Source: JADGGV01 sp035715725
GTDB lineage: Bacteria > Gemmatimonadota > Gemmatimonadetes > Longimicrobiales > RSA9
DNA length: 64,000 nt
Assembly: GCA_035715725.1 (NCBI GenBank)
Contig: DASTKT010000017.1
Location: forward strand, 40,125-104,124
Direction of reading: 5' to 3'
Below, one piece after another: positions 1 to 8,547 of this stretch; within the stretch, counting starts at the first letter, position 1; each line of letters opens with the position of its first letter. The notes under the pieces were generated by a model. The model ran no database searches, was not told the DNA's origin, and saw only the letters and a program-made list of their open reading frames with translations. The translations under genes and the position numbers were made by a program.

Positions 1-1
1 C

Positions 2-1684
2 CAGCTCGCCGCCCAGTACCCGGAGGACCAGGGCAACGGCGCCCGCATCGTCACGCTGCGCGACGACCTCTACGACGCCACGTTCCGGCGCGCCACCATG
101 ATCGTGAGCGCGGCCGTGCTCTTCGTGCTGCTCATCGCGTGCGCGAACGTCGCGAACCTGCTGCTGGCGCGCGCCGCGAGCCGGGAGAAGGAGATCGCGC
201 TGCGCACCGCGCTCGGCGCCGGACGGCTGCGCCTGGCGCGGCAGTTCCTCATCGAGAGCTCGCTCCTCGGCCTCGCCGGCGGGGCGCTCGGCCTGCTCCT
301 CTCCGTCTGGGGGATCCGCGGCCTCGTCGCCATCATGCCGCCCGAGTTCTTCGGCGTCGAGCGCATCGGCATCGACGGCCGCGTGCTCGCGTTCACCATC
401 GGGATCTCCCTGGCGGCCGGGCTCCTCTTCGGCACCGCGCCCGCCATCCAGGCCGCCTCGCCCAACCTCAAGGAATCGCTCACCGAGGGCGGCCGCGGCG
501 CCACCGTCGGCTTCCGCCGCGGGCGACTGCGTGCCGCCCTCGTCGTCACCGAGATCGCCCTGGCCCTCGTGCTGCTCGTCTCCGCCGGACTGCTCGTCAA
601 GAGCTACCTCGGCATGCGCCGGACCGACCTCGGCTTCGAGCCCCGCCACGTGGTGACGTTCCGCGTCTCGCTGCCGCAGTCGACGTACGGCGACAGCACC
701 CGCGCCATCGCCTTCTACGACCAGCTGCTCCAACGCGTCCGCGCGGTCCCCGGCGTCCAGGCCGCCGGCGCCTCCACGACCCTGCCCATGCGGGGAAGCA
801 ACAGCTCCACGTACTGGATCGACGGCCAGCCGGAGCCGCCCGACGCGGAAAAATCGCTCGTCCCGTTCCGCGTCGTCACGCCCGGCTACCTGGAGGCGAT
901 GCGCATCCGCGTCGTCCGCGGACGCCCGCTCACCGACCAGGACCGCACCGGCGCCGCCCCCGTCCTGGTCGTCAACGAGTCCTTCGCCCGGCGGCACTGG
1001 GCCGGCGGCGACCCCATCGGCCGACGCGTCGCCTTCACCGCCGGGGCCCGCGAGATCGTCGGCGTCGTCCGCGACACCCGCGACTTCGGGCCCGACGACG
1101 ACGCGCCCGCGGTCGTCTACCTGCCCGAGCTCCAGAGCGGCGCCCGCACGCTCAGCGTCGCCGTGCGCAGCGACCGCGACCCCGGCTCCCTCATCCCGGC
1201 GCTGCGCGCCGAGGTCCAGGCCCTCGACGCCGACCAGCCGATCTACGACGCCGGCACCATGGAGGAGATCGTCGTCCGCAGCATCGCCGGCGATACCATC
1301 ATGGGACGGCTCCTCTCCCTCTTCGCCGGCATCGCCCTCGTCATGGCGGTCATGGGCGTGTACGGCGTCATGGCGTACTCCGTCGCCCAGCGGACACGGG
1401 AGGTCGGCGTGCGCATGGCGCTCGGCGCCCAGCCCCGCGACATCGTCCGCCTCGTCCTGCGCCAGGGCACCTTCCTCGCCGGCCTCGGCATCCTCATCGG
1501 CCTGCTCGTCGCCGCCGGCGTCACCCGCCTCCTCGCCGCGTTCCTCCACGGCGTCAGCGCGTTCGACCCGCTCACGTTCGGCCTCGTCTCCGTGAGCCTG
1601 GCCGCCGCCGCGCTGCTGGCCAGCCTGCTCCCGGCGCGGCGCGCCACTCGCGTCGACCCGCTCGTCGCCCTGCAGACGGAGTAG
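2..1684 (+). CDS. ABC transporter permease, ADOP/MacB-FtsX type, 5'-truncated by window
   Basis: Inner-membrane permease of the MacB/FtsX superfamily, probably moving peptides, lipids or drugs with an ATPase encoded elsewhere. The frame is open from base 2, so the start lies outside the window and only the C-terminal part of a roughly 800-residue ADOP protein is present. The visible part has a first membrane segment at the internal Met at base 98, the characteristic ALGAGRLRLARQ cytoplasmic loop, a periplasmic MacB-type core domain, and a C-terminal FtsX block with three hydrophobic segments and a second RMALGAQPRDI loop. It ends in the typical ARRATRVDPLVALQTE. Tandem ADOP permeases are abundant in Gemmatimonadota and Acidobacteria. 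Substrate unknown. Family call is firm. Confidence 0.93.
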   Translation, partial: QLAAQYPEDQGNGARIVTLRDDLYDATFRRATMIVSAAVLFVLLIACANVANLLLARAASREKEIALRTALGAGRLRLARQFLIESSLLGLAGGALGLLLSVWGIRGLVAIMPPEFFGVERIGIDGRVLAFTIGISLAAGLLFGTAPAIQAASPNLKESLTEGGRGATVGFRRGRLRAALVVTEIALALVLLVSAGLLVKSYLGMRRTDLGFEPRHVVTFRVSLPQSTYGDSTRAIAFYDQLLQRVRAVPGVQAAGASTTLPMRGSNSSTYWIDGQPEPPDAEKSLVPFRVVTPGYLEAMRIRVVRGRPLTDQDRTGAAPVLVVNESFARRHWAGGDPIGRRVAFTAGAREIVGVVRDTRDFGPDDDAPAVVYLPELQSGARTLSVAVRSDRDPGSLIPALRAEVQALDADQPIYDAGTMEEIVVRSIAGDTIMGRLLSLFAGIALVMAVMGVYGVMAYSVAQRTREVGVRMALGAQPRDIVRLVLRQGTFLAGLGILIGLLVAAGVTRLLAAFLHGVSAFDPLTFGLVSVSLAAAALLASLLPARRATRVDPLVALQTE

Positions 1685-1764
1685 CGCCGCGGCGCCGGCG
1701 CGGTCGGGCGCGCCCGCGGCGCCGGCGCGGTCCGGGGCGGCTGGTCTTCTCTTGACGTCCTCGC

Positions 1765-1780
1765 TATATTACCATCTGGT
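1765..1780 (+). promoter_or_regulatory. Candidate -10 and operator of the trx-arsR operon
   Basis: The only AT-rich patch in a GC-rich gap: TATATT (1765-1770), directly followed by the inverted repeat ACCA-TC-TGGT (1771-1780). A TTGACG sits at 1752-1757, too close to serve as the -35 for this -10. An inverted repeat at the presumed transcription start would suit autoregulation by the ArsR protein encoded two genes on. This is inference from position and symmetry. Confidence 0.35.
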
Positions 1781-1826
1781 GAAACAGGAATGGACGGCGG
1801 CACGCCTGCCGCGACGAGGAGAGAGC

Positions 1827-2168
1827 ATGGCCAACAACAACATCTTCGAGTTCACCGACGCGAACTTCGCCACGGACGTGGAGGGGAGCGAGGGGCTCGT
1901 GGTGGTGGATTTCTGGGCGCCGTGGTGCGGCCCGTGCCGGGCGGTGGCGCCGATCATCGAGCAGCTCGCGGCGGAGTACGCGGGGCGGGTGCGCTTCGGG
2001 AAGCTGAACGTGGACGACAACCCGCAGGTGGCGGCGCGGTACGGGATCCGCTCGATCCCGACGATCGGCGTGTTCAAGGATGGGGAGCCGGTGGACGGCG
2101 CGGTGGGCGCGCTGCCGAAGCCGATGCTGGCGCGGCTGATCGAGGGGCACCTGCCGGCGGCGGCGTGA
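1827..2168 (+). CDS. trxA: Thioredoxin
   Basis: Cytoplasmic dithiol-disulfide oxidoreductase of 113 residues, the usual thioredoxin length. It carries the WCGPC active site (Cys34, Cys37), the buried Asp28 in VVVDFWAPW and the cis-proline at 78 (RSIPT). Start chosen at ATG 1827 because it has a GAGGAGAG ribosome site 4-12 bases upstream; an in-frame TTG at 1752 would add a non-homologous N-terminus. Only 4 bp separate it from the ArsR gene, so the two are very likely one operon. That hints at a redox-stress role rather than the housekeeping thioredoxin. Confidence 0.95.
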   Translation: MANNNIFEFTDANFATDVEGSEGLVVVDFWAPWCGPCRAVAPIIEQLAAEYAGRVRFGKLNVDDNPQVAARYGIRSIPTIGVFKDGEPVDGAVGALPKPMLARLIEGHLPAAA

Positions 2169-2172
2169 GCGC

Positions 2173-2505
2173 GTGACGGGGTACGACCTGACGCCGGAGC
2201 TGCTGGAGCTGATGGCGGCGCGCTTCAAGGCGCTGGGGGAGCGCGCGCGCCTTCAGATCCTGGTGGCGGTGCGCGACGGGGAGCGGACGGTGACGGAGAT
2301 CGGGGCGGCGACGGGGCTGGGCCAGGCGAACCTGTCGAAGCACCTCCAGCTGCTGCATTCGTTGGGGTTTCTGGCCCGTCGTCGGGAGGGGCTGCGGGTC
2401 TACTACGGCCTGTCGGGGGAGGATGTCTTCCGGCTGTGTGACGTGATGTGCGGGCGTCTGGCGGGGGAAGCGGCGGCGCGCAGTCGGCTGTTTCGATCGG
2501 ACTGA
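2173..2505 (+). CDS. ArsR/SmtB-family winged-helix regulator with CxxxC
   Basis: DNA-binding repressor of 110 residues. It has the ArsR fold: a helix with ALGERARLQIL, a recognition helix near LGQANLSKHLQLL (residues 49-61) and a beta-wing ending YYGL. The metal-binding ELCVCDL motif of ArsR is absent. The only cysteines are Cys89 and Cys93 in the last helix (LCDVMC), so sensing by a thiol pair is possible. GTG start, 4 bp after the thioredoxin stop. Co-transcription with thioredoxin makes a thiol or reactive-sulfur sensor plausible, but a metal sensor using other ligands cannot be excluded. Confidence 0.85.
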   Translation: MTGYDLTPELLELMAARFKALGERARLQILVAVRDGERTVTEIGAATGLGQANLSKHLQLLHSLGFLARRREGLRVYYGLSGEDVFRLCDVMCGRLAGEAAARSRLFRSD

Positions 2506-2540
2506 CGCCGGAGTTGGCGGGGGCGGACGCGTGATCCGCC

Positions 2541-2569
2541 TTGACATCGCGGGGCGCGGGCCGCATCGC
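2541..2569 (+). promoter_or_regulatory. Candidate sigma70-like promoter for the FAD oxidase
   Basis: A perfect TTGACA (2541-2546) followed after 17 bp by CATCGC, a poor -10. It lies 139 bp upstream of the oxidase start in an otherwise featureless gap. The -35 is convincing and the -10 is not. Confidence 0.35.
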
Positions 2570-2707
2570 TGGAGTGCGATGCCGGCCCGTGCCCCGCGTG
2601 GTTTTTCGAGGGGCTGTCCGGTGCGCGGCTCGAGCGTTTCGGGCTCCTGGTCCGGGACCTCGGCACTCCCCCCTGTTCCGCCGCACTTCTCTCCGGAGGT
2701 TCCGCCC

Positions 2708-4138
2708 ATGCCCGCGCTCAAGATCCGCACGATCCACGACCAGGAGATCGTCCTCGAGCCCTCGCAGGTGGAGGGGCTGGCCTCGAGTCTCCGAGGCGAC
2801 GTCGTGACGCCCGACTCGCCGGAGTACGACGGGGCGCGGAGCATCTGGAACGCCATGATCGACCGGCGGCCGGCGCTGATCGCGCGGTGCGCCGGGGTGG
2901 CGGACATCCTGGAGGCGGTGCGCTTCGCGCGGCAGCACCGGCTGCTGGTGTCGGTGCGGGGTGGCGGCCACAACATCGCGGGGAGCGCGCTGGCGGACGG
3001 CGCGTTGCTGATCGACCTCTCGCGGATGCGCTCGGTGCGGGTGGACCCGCAGACGCGCACGGCGCGGGTGGAGCCGGGCGCGACGCTGGCGGACTTCGAC
3101 CACGAGGCGCAGGCGTTCGGCCTGGTCACGCCGCTCGGGATCAACTCGACGACGGGCGTGGCGGGGCTGGCGCTCGGCGGCGGCTTCGGCTGGACCAGTC
3201 GGCGCTACGGGTTGACGAGCGACAACCTGCTGTCGGCGGACGTGGTGACGGCGGACGGCGAGCTGCGCCGAGCGAGCGAGACGGAGAACCCGGATCTCTT
3301 CTGGGCGATCCGGGGCGGCGGCGGCAACTTCGGCATCGTCGCCTCGTTCGAGTTCCGGGTGCACCCCCTGGGGCCGAGCGTGCTCTCCGGGCTGGTGGTC
3401 CACCCGTTCTCGGACGCACGGTCGGTGCTGCGCCAGTATCGGGGGATCACGGCGCGGGCGCCCGAGGAGCTGACCTGCTGGGTCGTGCTGCGCAAGGCGC
3501 CGCCGCTTCCCTTCCTCCCCGCGGAGTGGCACGGCAAGGAGGTGGTCGTGCTGGCCCTGGCGTACGCCGGCGACCCCAAGGATGGCGAGCTGGTCGCGGA
3601 GCCGATCCGCGCCGTCGGCCACCCCATCGCCGACGTGGTGGGCGTGAACCCGTTCACCGCCTGGCAGAAGGCGTTCGACCCGCTGCTCGTCCCCGGCGCC
3701 CGCAACTACTGGAAGTCTCACGACCTGGCCGCGCTGAGCGACGGGGCCATCGACACGATCCTCGACTTCGCCGCGCGGCTCCCCTCGCCGCACTGCGAGA
3801 CGTTCATCGGGCACCTCGGCGGGGCGGTGAACCGCGTGCGGCCGGAGGCGACGGCGTTCTCCCGGCGCGAGGCAGAGTTCGTCGTGAACGTGCACGGCCG
3901 CTGGGACACCGCGGCGGAGGACGCTGCCGGCATCGCCTGGTGCCGCGATCTCTTCAACGCCCTGACGCCGCACGCCACCGGCGGCGTCTACGTCAACTTC
4001 ATGACGGCGGACGAGAGCGACCGGGTCCGCGCCGCGTACGGCGCGAACTACGACCGCCTGGTGGAGCTGAAGGCGCGCTACGACCCCGAGAACGTCTTCC
4101 GCAGCAACCAGAACATCCACCCGGCGGTGCACGCCTGA
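2708..4138 (+). CDS. FAD-linked oxidase, berberine-bridge-enzyme-like
   Basis: Flavoprotein oxidase/dehydrogenase of 476 residues with the PCMH-type FAD domain followed by a C-terminal BBE domain. SVRGGGHNIAG carries the His (residue 88) that forms the 8-alpha-histidyl FAD bond in this family. The second, cysteinyl, attachment site of bicovalent members is not obvious in the GINSTTGVAG segment, so mono-covalent FAD is likely. The BBE end reads YDPENVFRSNQNIHP. ATG 2708 follows GGAGG at 2695-2699; the longer frame from 2531 is not supported. Substrates in the family are sugars, alkaloids or other alcohols and cannot be predicted here. It stands alone and is convergent with the next gene. Confidence 0.92.
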   Translation: MPALKIRTIHDQEIVLEPSQVEGLASSLRGDVVTPDSPEYDGARSIWNAMIDRRPALIARCAGVADILEAVRFARQHRLLVSVRGGGHNIAGSALADGALLIDLSRMRSVRVDPQTRTARVEPGATLADFDHEAQAFGLVTPLGINSTTGVAGLALGGGFGWTSRRYGLTSDNLLSADVVTADGELRRASETENPDLFWAIRGGGGNFGIVASFEFRVHPLGPSVLSGLVVHPFSDARSVLRQYRGITARAPEELTCWVVLRKAPPLPFLPAEWHGKEVVVLALAYAGDPKDGELVAEPIRAVGHPIADVVGVNPFTAWQKAFDPLLVPGARNYWKSHDLAALSDGAIDTILDFAARLPSPHCETFIGHLGGAVNRVRPEATAFSRREAEFVVNVHGRWDTAAEDAAGIAWCRDLFNALTPHATGGVYVNFMTADESDRVRAAYGANYDRLVELKARYDPENVFRSNQNIHPAVHA

Positions 4139-4139
4139 G

Positions 4140-4234
4140 GGTCCGTTCGTCCCTTACGGCCTCCGCGCCCGCGCCCGCCCCCGAACTTCCCGGGGACGGC
4201 GGCGGGCGCGGAGGCGGAGGCGACAGAACGGACC
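4140..4234. terminator. Long hairpin between convergent genes
   Basis: Two nested perfect inverted repeats: GGTCCGTTC (4140-4148) with GAACGGACC (4226-4234), and inside them a 14-bp arm at 4159-4172 with its complement at 4202-4215. It fills the gap between the convergent oxidase and lipoprotein genes, so it probably terminates both. There is no T-tract. Confidence 0.6.
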
Positions 4235-4273
4235 TGACGGATTCGGCAACACGCGCCCGCGCCGCGGCCGGCG

Positions 4274-5806
4274 CTACGGCGCGTTCCGCCACACCAGGTA
4301 GTGGCCGCTGCTGCGGTAGGACTGGTTGTACTGCTTCGGCAGGTAGTCGGCGAGGCCGTAGAGGTCGTCGGCGAGCGGGCCCTGGCCGTGGCCGTACGTG
4401 GCGGCGAAGACCTCGTCGCCCCACGCGCGGAAGCGCGGGTCGTGGGTCAGCAGGTACGCGTAGCCGTACGCGTGGACGACCGTCGCATTGAGCTGCCGCA
4501 CCTCCCGCACGGTGTTCCGGTCGGAGCCGCCGGCCAGTTGCTCGCTCCCCCACGGACAGCTCGCGCAGTGGTTGGCGTAGTAGAAGCCGCGCCAGCGCAG
4601 GCCCGGCAGCTGCGCGACGCTGTCGGTGCGGAAGTCCTGCGTGTGCAGGTGCTCGACCGCGCGGACGATCGAGGATGCGACCGCGCCATCCCCCGTCATC
4701 CGGTGCACGGCGATGAGCCCGTCGAGGAGCAGCCCGACCATGAACGGCTCCTCGAAGTTGGTCTCGCCGGCGTCATCCCAGCGCCAGGAGCCGTCCGGCC
4801 GCTGCAGCCGCAGGTAGTAGCGCTGCGCCGCGGCGACCGCCTTCGCGCGGAACTCGGCGCGCACCGCCGGGTCGGGATGCACGGCGCCCAGCCAGGCGGC
4901 ATACAGCAGCATGTACCCGCCATCCCTCACGCCGTAGTAGAGCCCATCGTAGTCCTCGCGCCGGCCGACCCAGGTGTCGAACTGCACGCGGGTGTACTCG
5001 GTGATCCACGGCCACATCTCCGGACGCCCGTCCAGCGCCCGCAGCATCAGCGAGCCGAGCGAGACGTTCCGCGGCGCCAGCGTGTTGCCGAAATCCCGGT
5101 TCGCTCCCTCCAGGATGTAGATGCCCCGCCACCAGGCGTCCGCCACGTCCCGGGCCTGCTGCAGCAGCCGCGCGTCGCCCGAGCGGTAGTACGCCAGGTA
5201 CAGGCAGAGCCCGAGATCGTAGTACTGCGCGTTCAGGAACGCGTCCTCCTGGTCCGCGCTCACGATCGGCCGCTGCGCCACGACACCGGTCACCGAGCCC
5301 GGCCACCAGTCCTGCGAGAGCGTCAGCGACGAGTCGCTCTGGATGCTCGCCACCTGGTAGGCCAGGTACGTGCCGAGCGCCTCGTCGCGGATCAGCAGCG
5401 CGCCGCCACCCGCCAGCTCGCTGGAGAAGCGCGTGCCGGCGCCCAGCACGGTCCGCGTGCCGTGGTCGATGCTCAGCGTGCCGGTGACCGGCGCCACGCG
5501 CGGCACGGTCGGGAACGCGGCGCCGTGCACGAGCCCCCTCGCGATCTCGTTCTGGTCGAACCACGGCCACGGATTCGCCGCGCTTCCGGCCTTGAGCTGC
5601 GGGCCGAGGATGAACGCCACCTCCGGCGACGGATAGCTCACCAGCTCCGGGGTCGTGTCCGCGCCGGCCGGCCCGCCTGGCGTGGGCACCGTGGGAAGGT
5701 CCGGGTCCGTGATCCCGACGCCCCGGGTGACGGCGGCGTCCCGCGACACGCCACAACCGGGGAGAAGGAGTAGCGCGGCGATGGCGGCGCAACGCACTCG
5801 GCCCAC
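4274..5806 (-). CDS. Lipoprotein with alpha/alpha-toroid (glycosidase-like) domain
   Basis: Predicted 510-residue lipoprotein. GTG start at 5806 chosen because AGGAG stands 8 bases upstream and it opens a signal sequence with lipobox LLPGC (Cys18). After a Pro/Thr-rich stretch the protein has repeated hydrophobic helices rich in YY, WW and DG motifs (for example YDLGLCLYLAYYRSGD, GGYMLLYAAWLGA, RPDGSWRWDDAGETNFEEP). These suggest a six-hairpin toroid like those of glycoside hydrolases or lyases. No catalytic residues can be assigned with confidence. The long in-frame extension to 6043 is low-complexity and rejected. Function unknown; possibly polysaccharide degradation at the cell surface. 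Confidence 0.75.
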   Translation of the reverse strand: MGRVRCAAIAALLLLPGCGVSRDAAVTRGVGITDPDLPTVPTPGGPAGADTTPELVSYPSPEVAFILGPQLKAGSAANPWPWFDQNEIARGLVHGAAFPTVPRVAPVTGTLSIDHGTRTVLGAGTRFSSELAGGGALLIRDEALGTYLAYQVASIQSDSSLTLSQDWWPGSVTGVVAQRPIVSADQEDAFLNAQYYDLGLCLYLAYYRSGDARLLQQARDVADAWWRGIYILEGANRDFGNTLAPRNVSLGSLMLRALDGRPEMWPWITEYTRVQFDTWVGRREDYDGLYYGVRDGGYMLLYAAWLGAVHPDPAVRAEFRAKAVAAAQRYYLRLQRPDGSWRWDDAGETNFEEPFMVGLLLDGLIAVHRMTGDGAVASSIVRAVEHLHTQDFRTDSVAQLPGLRWRGFYYANHCASCPWGSEQLAGGSDRNTVREVRQLNATVVHAYGYAYLLTHDPRFRAWGDEVFAATYGHGQGPLADDLYGLADYLPKQYNQSYRSSGHYLVWRNAP

Positions 5807-6195
5807 GGGGAGACTCCTGCGCTGGAGAGCGAGACGGGCTTGATCTGCGGGTAGTGCCGGAGAACTCCCGGCGGTGCGACCGCGGGCGGACGGCGGGCGA
5901 GCCTCGCGGGCCCGGGGCGGCGCGTGGGCGAATATGTACACTGGCGGGGCGCGGCGCCATGGAGTTTCGCCAGATGTTTCTGGCACGGGCGGGCACGGGC
6001 CCCGGCCCCCGGCCCGGCCCCCGGCCCGGCCCCCGGGTTGCACGGGGGTGGGCCGGGTCGCGGCGGGGTGTGCGAGGTACGGCGGGTGTGCGGGTTGCGC
6101 GGCGGCCCCGGCCGGACCCCGCGGGCGCGGCTCGGAGCCATGGAGCGCACGCTCGTCCGGATCGCCCGGGCGAGCCCGACCAGCGGGGAGGGATC
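5807..6195. other. Divergent intergenic region
   Basis: 389 bp between the minus-strand lipoprotein gene and the plus-strand DUF72 gene. It must hold both promoters but no clear -35/-10 pair is visible. It contains a GC-only tandem repeat (separate entry). The open frames crossing it are low-complexity and not supported. Confidence 0.5.
6001..6036. repeat. Three perfect tandem copies of a 12-mer
   Basis: CCCGGCCCCCGG occurs three times head-to-tail without mismatch at 6001-6012, 6013-6024 and 6025-6036, about 160 bp upstream of the DUF72 start. Confidence 0.9.
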
Positions 6196-6957
6196 GTGGG
6201 GACGATCGGCGCGCTACAGCCCCGGATCCGGGTCGGCACGGCCGGCTGGTCGGTGCCGGCCGCGTGCGCCGAGCGCTTCCCGGGACCCGGCACGCACCTC
6301 GAGCGCTATGCCCGCGTCCTCGACGCGGCGGAGATCGACAGCATCTTCTACCGGCCGCACCGCCCGGCGACGCTGCGCCGCTGGGCGGAGAGCGTCCCGG
6401 CCGGCTTCCGCTTCGCCGTGAAGCTGCCGCGCGAGGTCACGCACGTGCGGCGGCTGCGGGACGCGGAGGGCCCGCTGGAGGCGTACCTCGGCCTGGTCGC
6501 CGAGCTGGGGGACCGCCTCGGCCCGCTCCTGATCCAGCTCCCGCCCTCGCTGGAGTTCGGGCCCGAGCCCGCGCGCTTCCTCGAGCGGTTCCGCGCCCGC
6601 TGGGCGGGCGCGGCCGCGGTCGAGCCGCGCCACGCCACCTGGTTCGCGCCCGCCGTGGACGCGCTGCTGCGGGAGCTGCGCATCGCGCGGGTGGCCGCCG
6701 ATCCGCCGCGCCACCCGCGGGACGGCGAGCCCGGCGGCTTCCCGGGGCTGGCGTACTTCCGGCTGCACGGCTCGCCGCGGATGTACCATTCGGCGTATCC
6801 GCCGGAGGCGCTCGTGGGGTGGGCCGCGCGGGCGCGGGCGGCGGCCGCCGCCGCGGACGAGGTCTGGTGCATCTTCGACAACACGGCGGCCGGCGCGGCG
6901 CTGCCGGACGCGCTCCGCTTCCGGGAGCTGGCTTGCCGGCCGGAGGATGCGGGCTGA
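6196..6957 (+). CDS. DUF72 family protein
   Basis: A 253-residue protein of the DUF72 (YecE-like) TIM-barrel family, whose biochemical role is not settled. Family landmarks seen are the N-terminal IRVGTAGWSVP, the IDSIFYRPHRPATLRRWAE segment, FAVKLPREVTH, LLIQLPPSLEF, the ARVAADPP strand, YFRLHGSPRMYHSAY, and the C-terminal EVWCIFDNTAAGAALPDA. GTG 6196 is preferred: it follows GGGGAGGGATC and starts directly before the conserved region, while the frame upstream is Gly/Arg-rich filler. Monocistronic and convergent with the peptidase gene. Confidence 0.88.
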   Translation: MGTIGALQPRIRVGTAGWSVPAACAERFPGPGTHLERYARVLDAAEIDSIFYRPHRPATLRRWAESVPAGFRFAVKLPREVTHVRRLRDAEGPLEAYLGLVAELGDRLGPLLIQLPPSLEFGPEPARFLERFRARWAGAAAVEPRHATWFAPAVDALLRELRIARVAADPPRHPRDGEPGGFPGLAYFRLHGSPRMYHSAYPPEALVGWAARARAAAAAADEVWCIFDNTAAGAALPDALRFRELACRPEDAG

Positions 6958-6996
6958 GCGGCCGCTCGAGGAGGGTGCGCGCCCGACCGATGCGCG

Positions 6997-7030
6997 GCGG
7001 CCCCGGAGCGCCGTCGCGCTCCGGGGCCGC
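6997..7030. terminator. GC-rich hairpin, 14-bp perfect stem
   Basis: GCGGCCCCGGAGCG (6997-7010), a 6-nt loop, then its exact complement (7017-7030), in the 94-bp gap between two convergent genes. It very likely works as a bidirectional terminator. No T-tract on either side. Confidence 0.7.
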
Positions 7031-7051
7031 GCGCCGCGTCCGGGCGGGCCG

Positions 7052-8278
7052 CTACGGCTTGTGGTGCCGCCCGTGCCGGTCGATCCGTGCCTTCGGCCGG
7101 ACCAGGCGCTCGCCGCCGAGGTGCGTCCCGCTCACCAGCGTGCCGGTCGGATTCGTGATCGTGTAGCCGCTCGCCGCGCCCGGGTTCGCGCCGTAGCCCA
7201 GGTCCCGCAGCGAGGTGACCGTCATCTCGCTCAGCGGGTTGCCCGCCGAGTTGATGTAGCCGGTCATCAGCTCGTTGCCGAACACGCTCTCCCGCCAGTG
7301 GCCGTCGCGCGTGCCGGTGTCGCCGGTGTTCTCGACGGGCACGCCCGGCCGCGTGCCGCCCAGGTCGCGGTACCCGGCGATCCCGAACTGGCCCGTGAAC
7401 GTGGGATCGTCCGTCCCCGCTCCCGCCAGCAGCCCCTTGTCCGTCCAGAGCGTCCCGATCCCCAGGACGTGCCCCATCTCGTGCAGCACCACGTCGTCCA
7501 GCGTGCCCCGCGTCTCCATCTGGCGCAGGTCCTCCACGTCCAGCTTCATGTAGCCCATGACCGGGAGCCCGTTGTCGCTCCGCACGTAGCACGGGCCCGA
7601 CGAGCCGAGGACCTTCCCCGCGCCGTCGATCGGCACGAACTCGATGTAGATCACCAGGTCGTCCACCATCTCGTTGATGGCCGGCTGCGTCTGGAAGCAC
7701 GCCCCCGCCGCCGCCTTCAGCGGGACGTCCACCAGGTCCGCCGTGATCACCTGCTGCCACCGCGCCACCGCCGCCTGCACCGCCTGACGGTGCCGGTCCG
7801 ACGGGCTCGAGATCCAGCGGATGCCGATCGTGTACCCGCCTGCTGGCGACGTCGGCGCCGCCACCGCCACCGCGGTCGCCGTGAACCGGACCGTGCTCCC
7901 GCCCGCGCTCGCCACCAGCGCGTTCGCGCCCGGCTGCGCGCCCAGCGTCCACCGCCCCGCGCTCGCGATCCCGCCGGAATCCGTGACCGCCGTCCCCTGC
8001 CCCACCGAGCCGCCCCCCGCGGCCACCCGGAACGTCACCGTCACGCCGGCCGCCGGCTGGCCGCTCCGGTCGCGCACCAGCACCGCCGGCGGCGTGGCGA
8101 CCGCCGTCCGGACCGTCGCCGTCTGCCCATCTCCGGCGCTCACCTCCAGCGCTCCGACCACCGCGGAGGCCACCGGCGGCGCCGTCGGGTTCGACGCGTC
8201 GCTGCACGACGCCGCCAGGCCCGCGAGCACCACGAGGGACGCGCGGAGCGCCGCGCGCTGTACGTTCGATCGCTTCAT
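7052..8278 (-). CDS. Leishmanolysin-like (M8 type) metallopeptidase lipoprotein with Ig-like domain
   Basis: Secreted zinc peptidase of 408 residues. Signal peptide with a lipobox-like LAASC (Cys25), then a Big-1-type Ig domain (about residues 60-140, VLVRDRSGQPAAGVTVTFRV), then the catalytic domain. HEMGH at 266-270 gives two zinc ligands and the general base; GHW (His327) fits the third ligand; NELMTG (Met338) is the Met-turn. This spacing is that of leishmanolysin-like metzincins. ATG 8278 chosen for the signal peptide; the frame upstream is Arg/Gly filler. Likely a surface protease. It is divergent to the GH99-like gene, with which it may share a control region. Confidence 0.88.
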   Translation of the reverse strand: MKRSNVQRAALRASLVVLAGLAASCSDASNPTAPPVASAVVGALEVSAGDGQTATVRTAVATPPAVLVRDRSGQPAAGVTVTFRVAAGGGSVGQGTAVTDSGGIASAGRWTLGAQPGANALVASAGGSTVRFTATAVAVAAPTSPAGGYTIGIRWISSPSDRHRQAVQAAVARWQQVITADLVDVPLKAAAGACFQTQPAINEMVDDLVIYIEFVPIDGAGKVLGSSGPCYVRSDNGLPVMGYMKLDVEDLRQMETRGTLDDVVLHEMGHVLGIGTLWTDKGLLAGAGTDDPTFTGQFGIAGYRDLGGTRPGVPVENTGDTGTRDGHWRESVFGNELMTGYINSAGNPLSEMTVTSLRDLGYGANPGAASGYTITNPTGTLVSGTHLGGERLVRPKARIDRHGRHHKP

Positions 8279-8344
8279 TACCGGGTTGCTTCGAGGGGGT
8301 CCCGCGGCATCCACCGCGGAGGCGCTTCCGGCCGGGGTGGAATC

Positions 8345-8369
8345 TAACGCATTGTCGCTACGTGCGTTA
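8345..8369. promoter_or_regulatory. Inverted repeat in a divergent promoter region
   Basis: TAACGCA (8345-8351) and TGCGTTA (8363-8369) form a perfect 7-bp inverted repeat with an 11-nt spacer. It sits between the divergent peptidase and GH99-like genes in one of the few AT-containing patches. A shared operator is possible; no regulator is known. Confidence 0.35.
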
Positions 8370-8547
8370 TCCGCCACGGCTATACCGGGGGATGGCCCCC
8401 GGAGGTTCCCGCGGCGGGCGGCCGGGGTGCGCGGGCGGGCGGCCGTCCGGCGGCCGGGCGCCAGCCGACGGGGCGGCGGGGCGGCGCCGGAACCCGACCC
8501 GCGGGCGACGACTTGCAGCCCAGGGGACCATCGCTCCCGGAGGTGCG

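Noticed and set aside
1752..1826. TTG start adding 25 residues to thioredoxin
   Set aside because: No homology to thioredoxins and it overlaps the promoter-like region; ATG 1827 has a good ribosome site.
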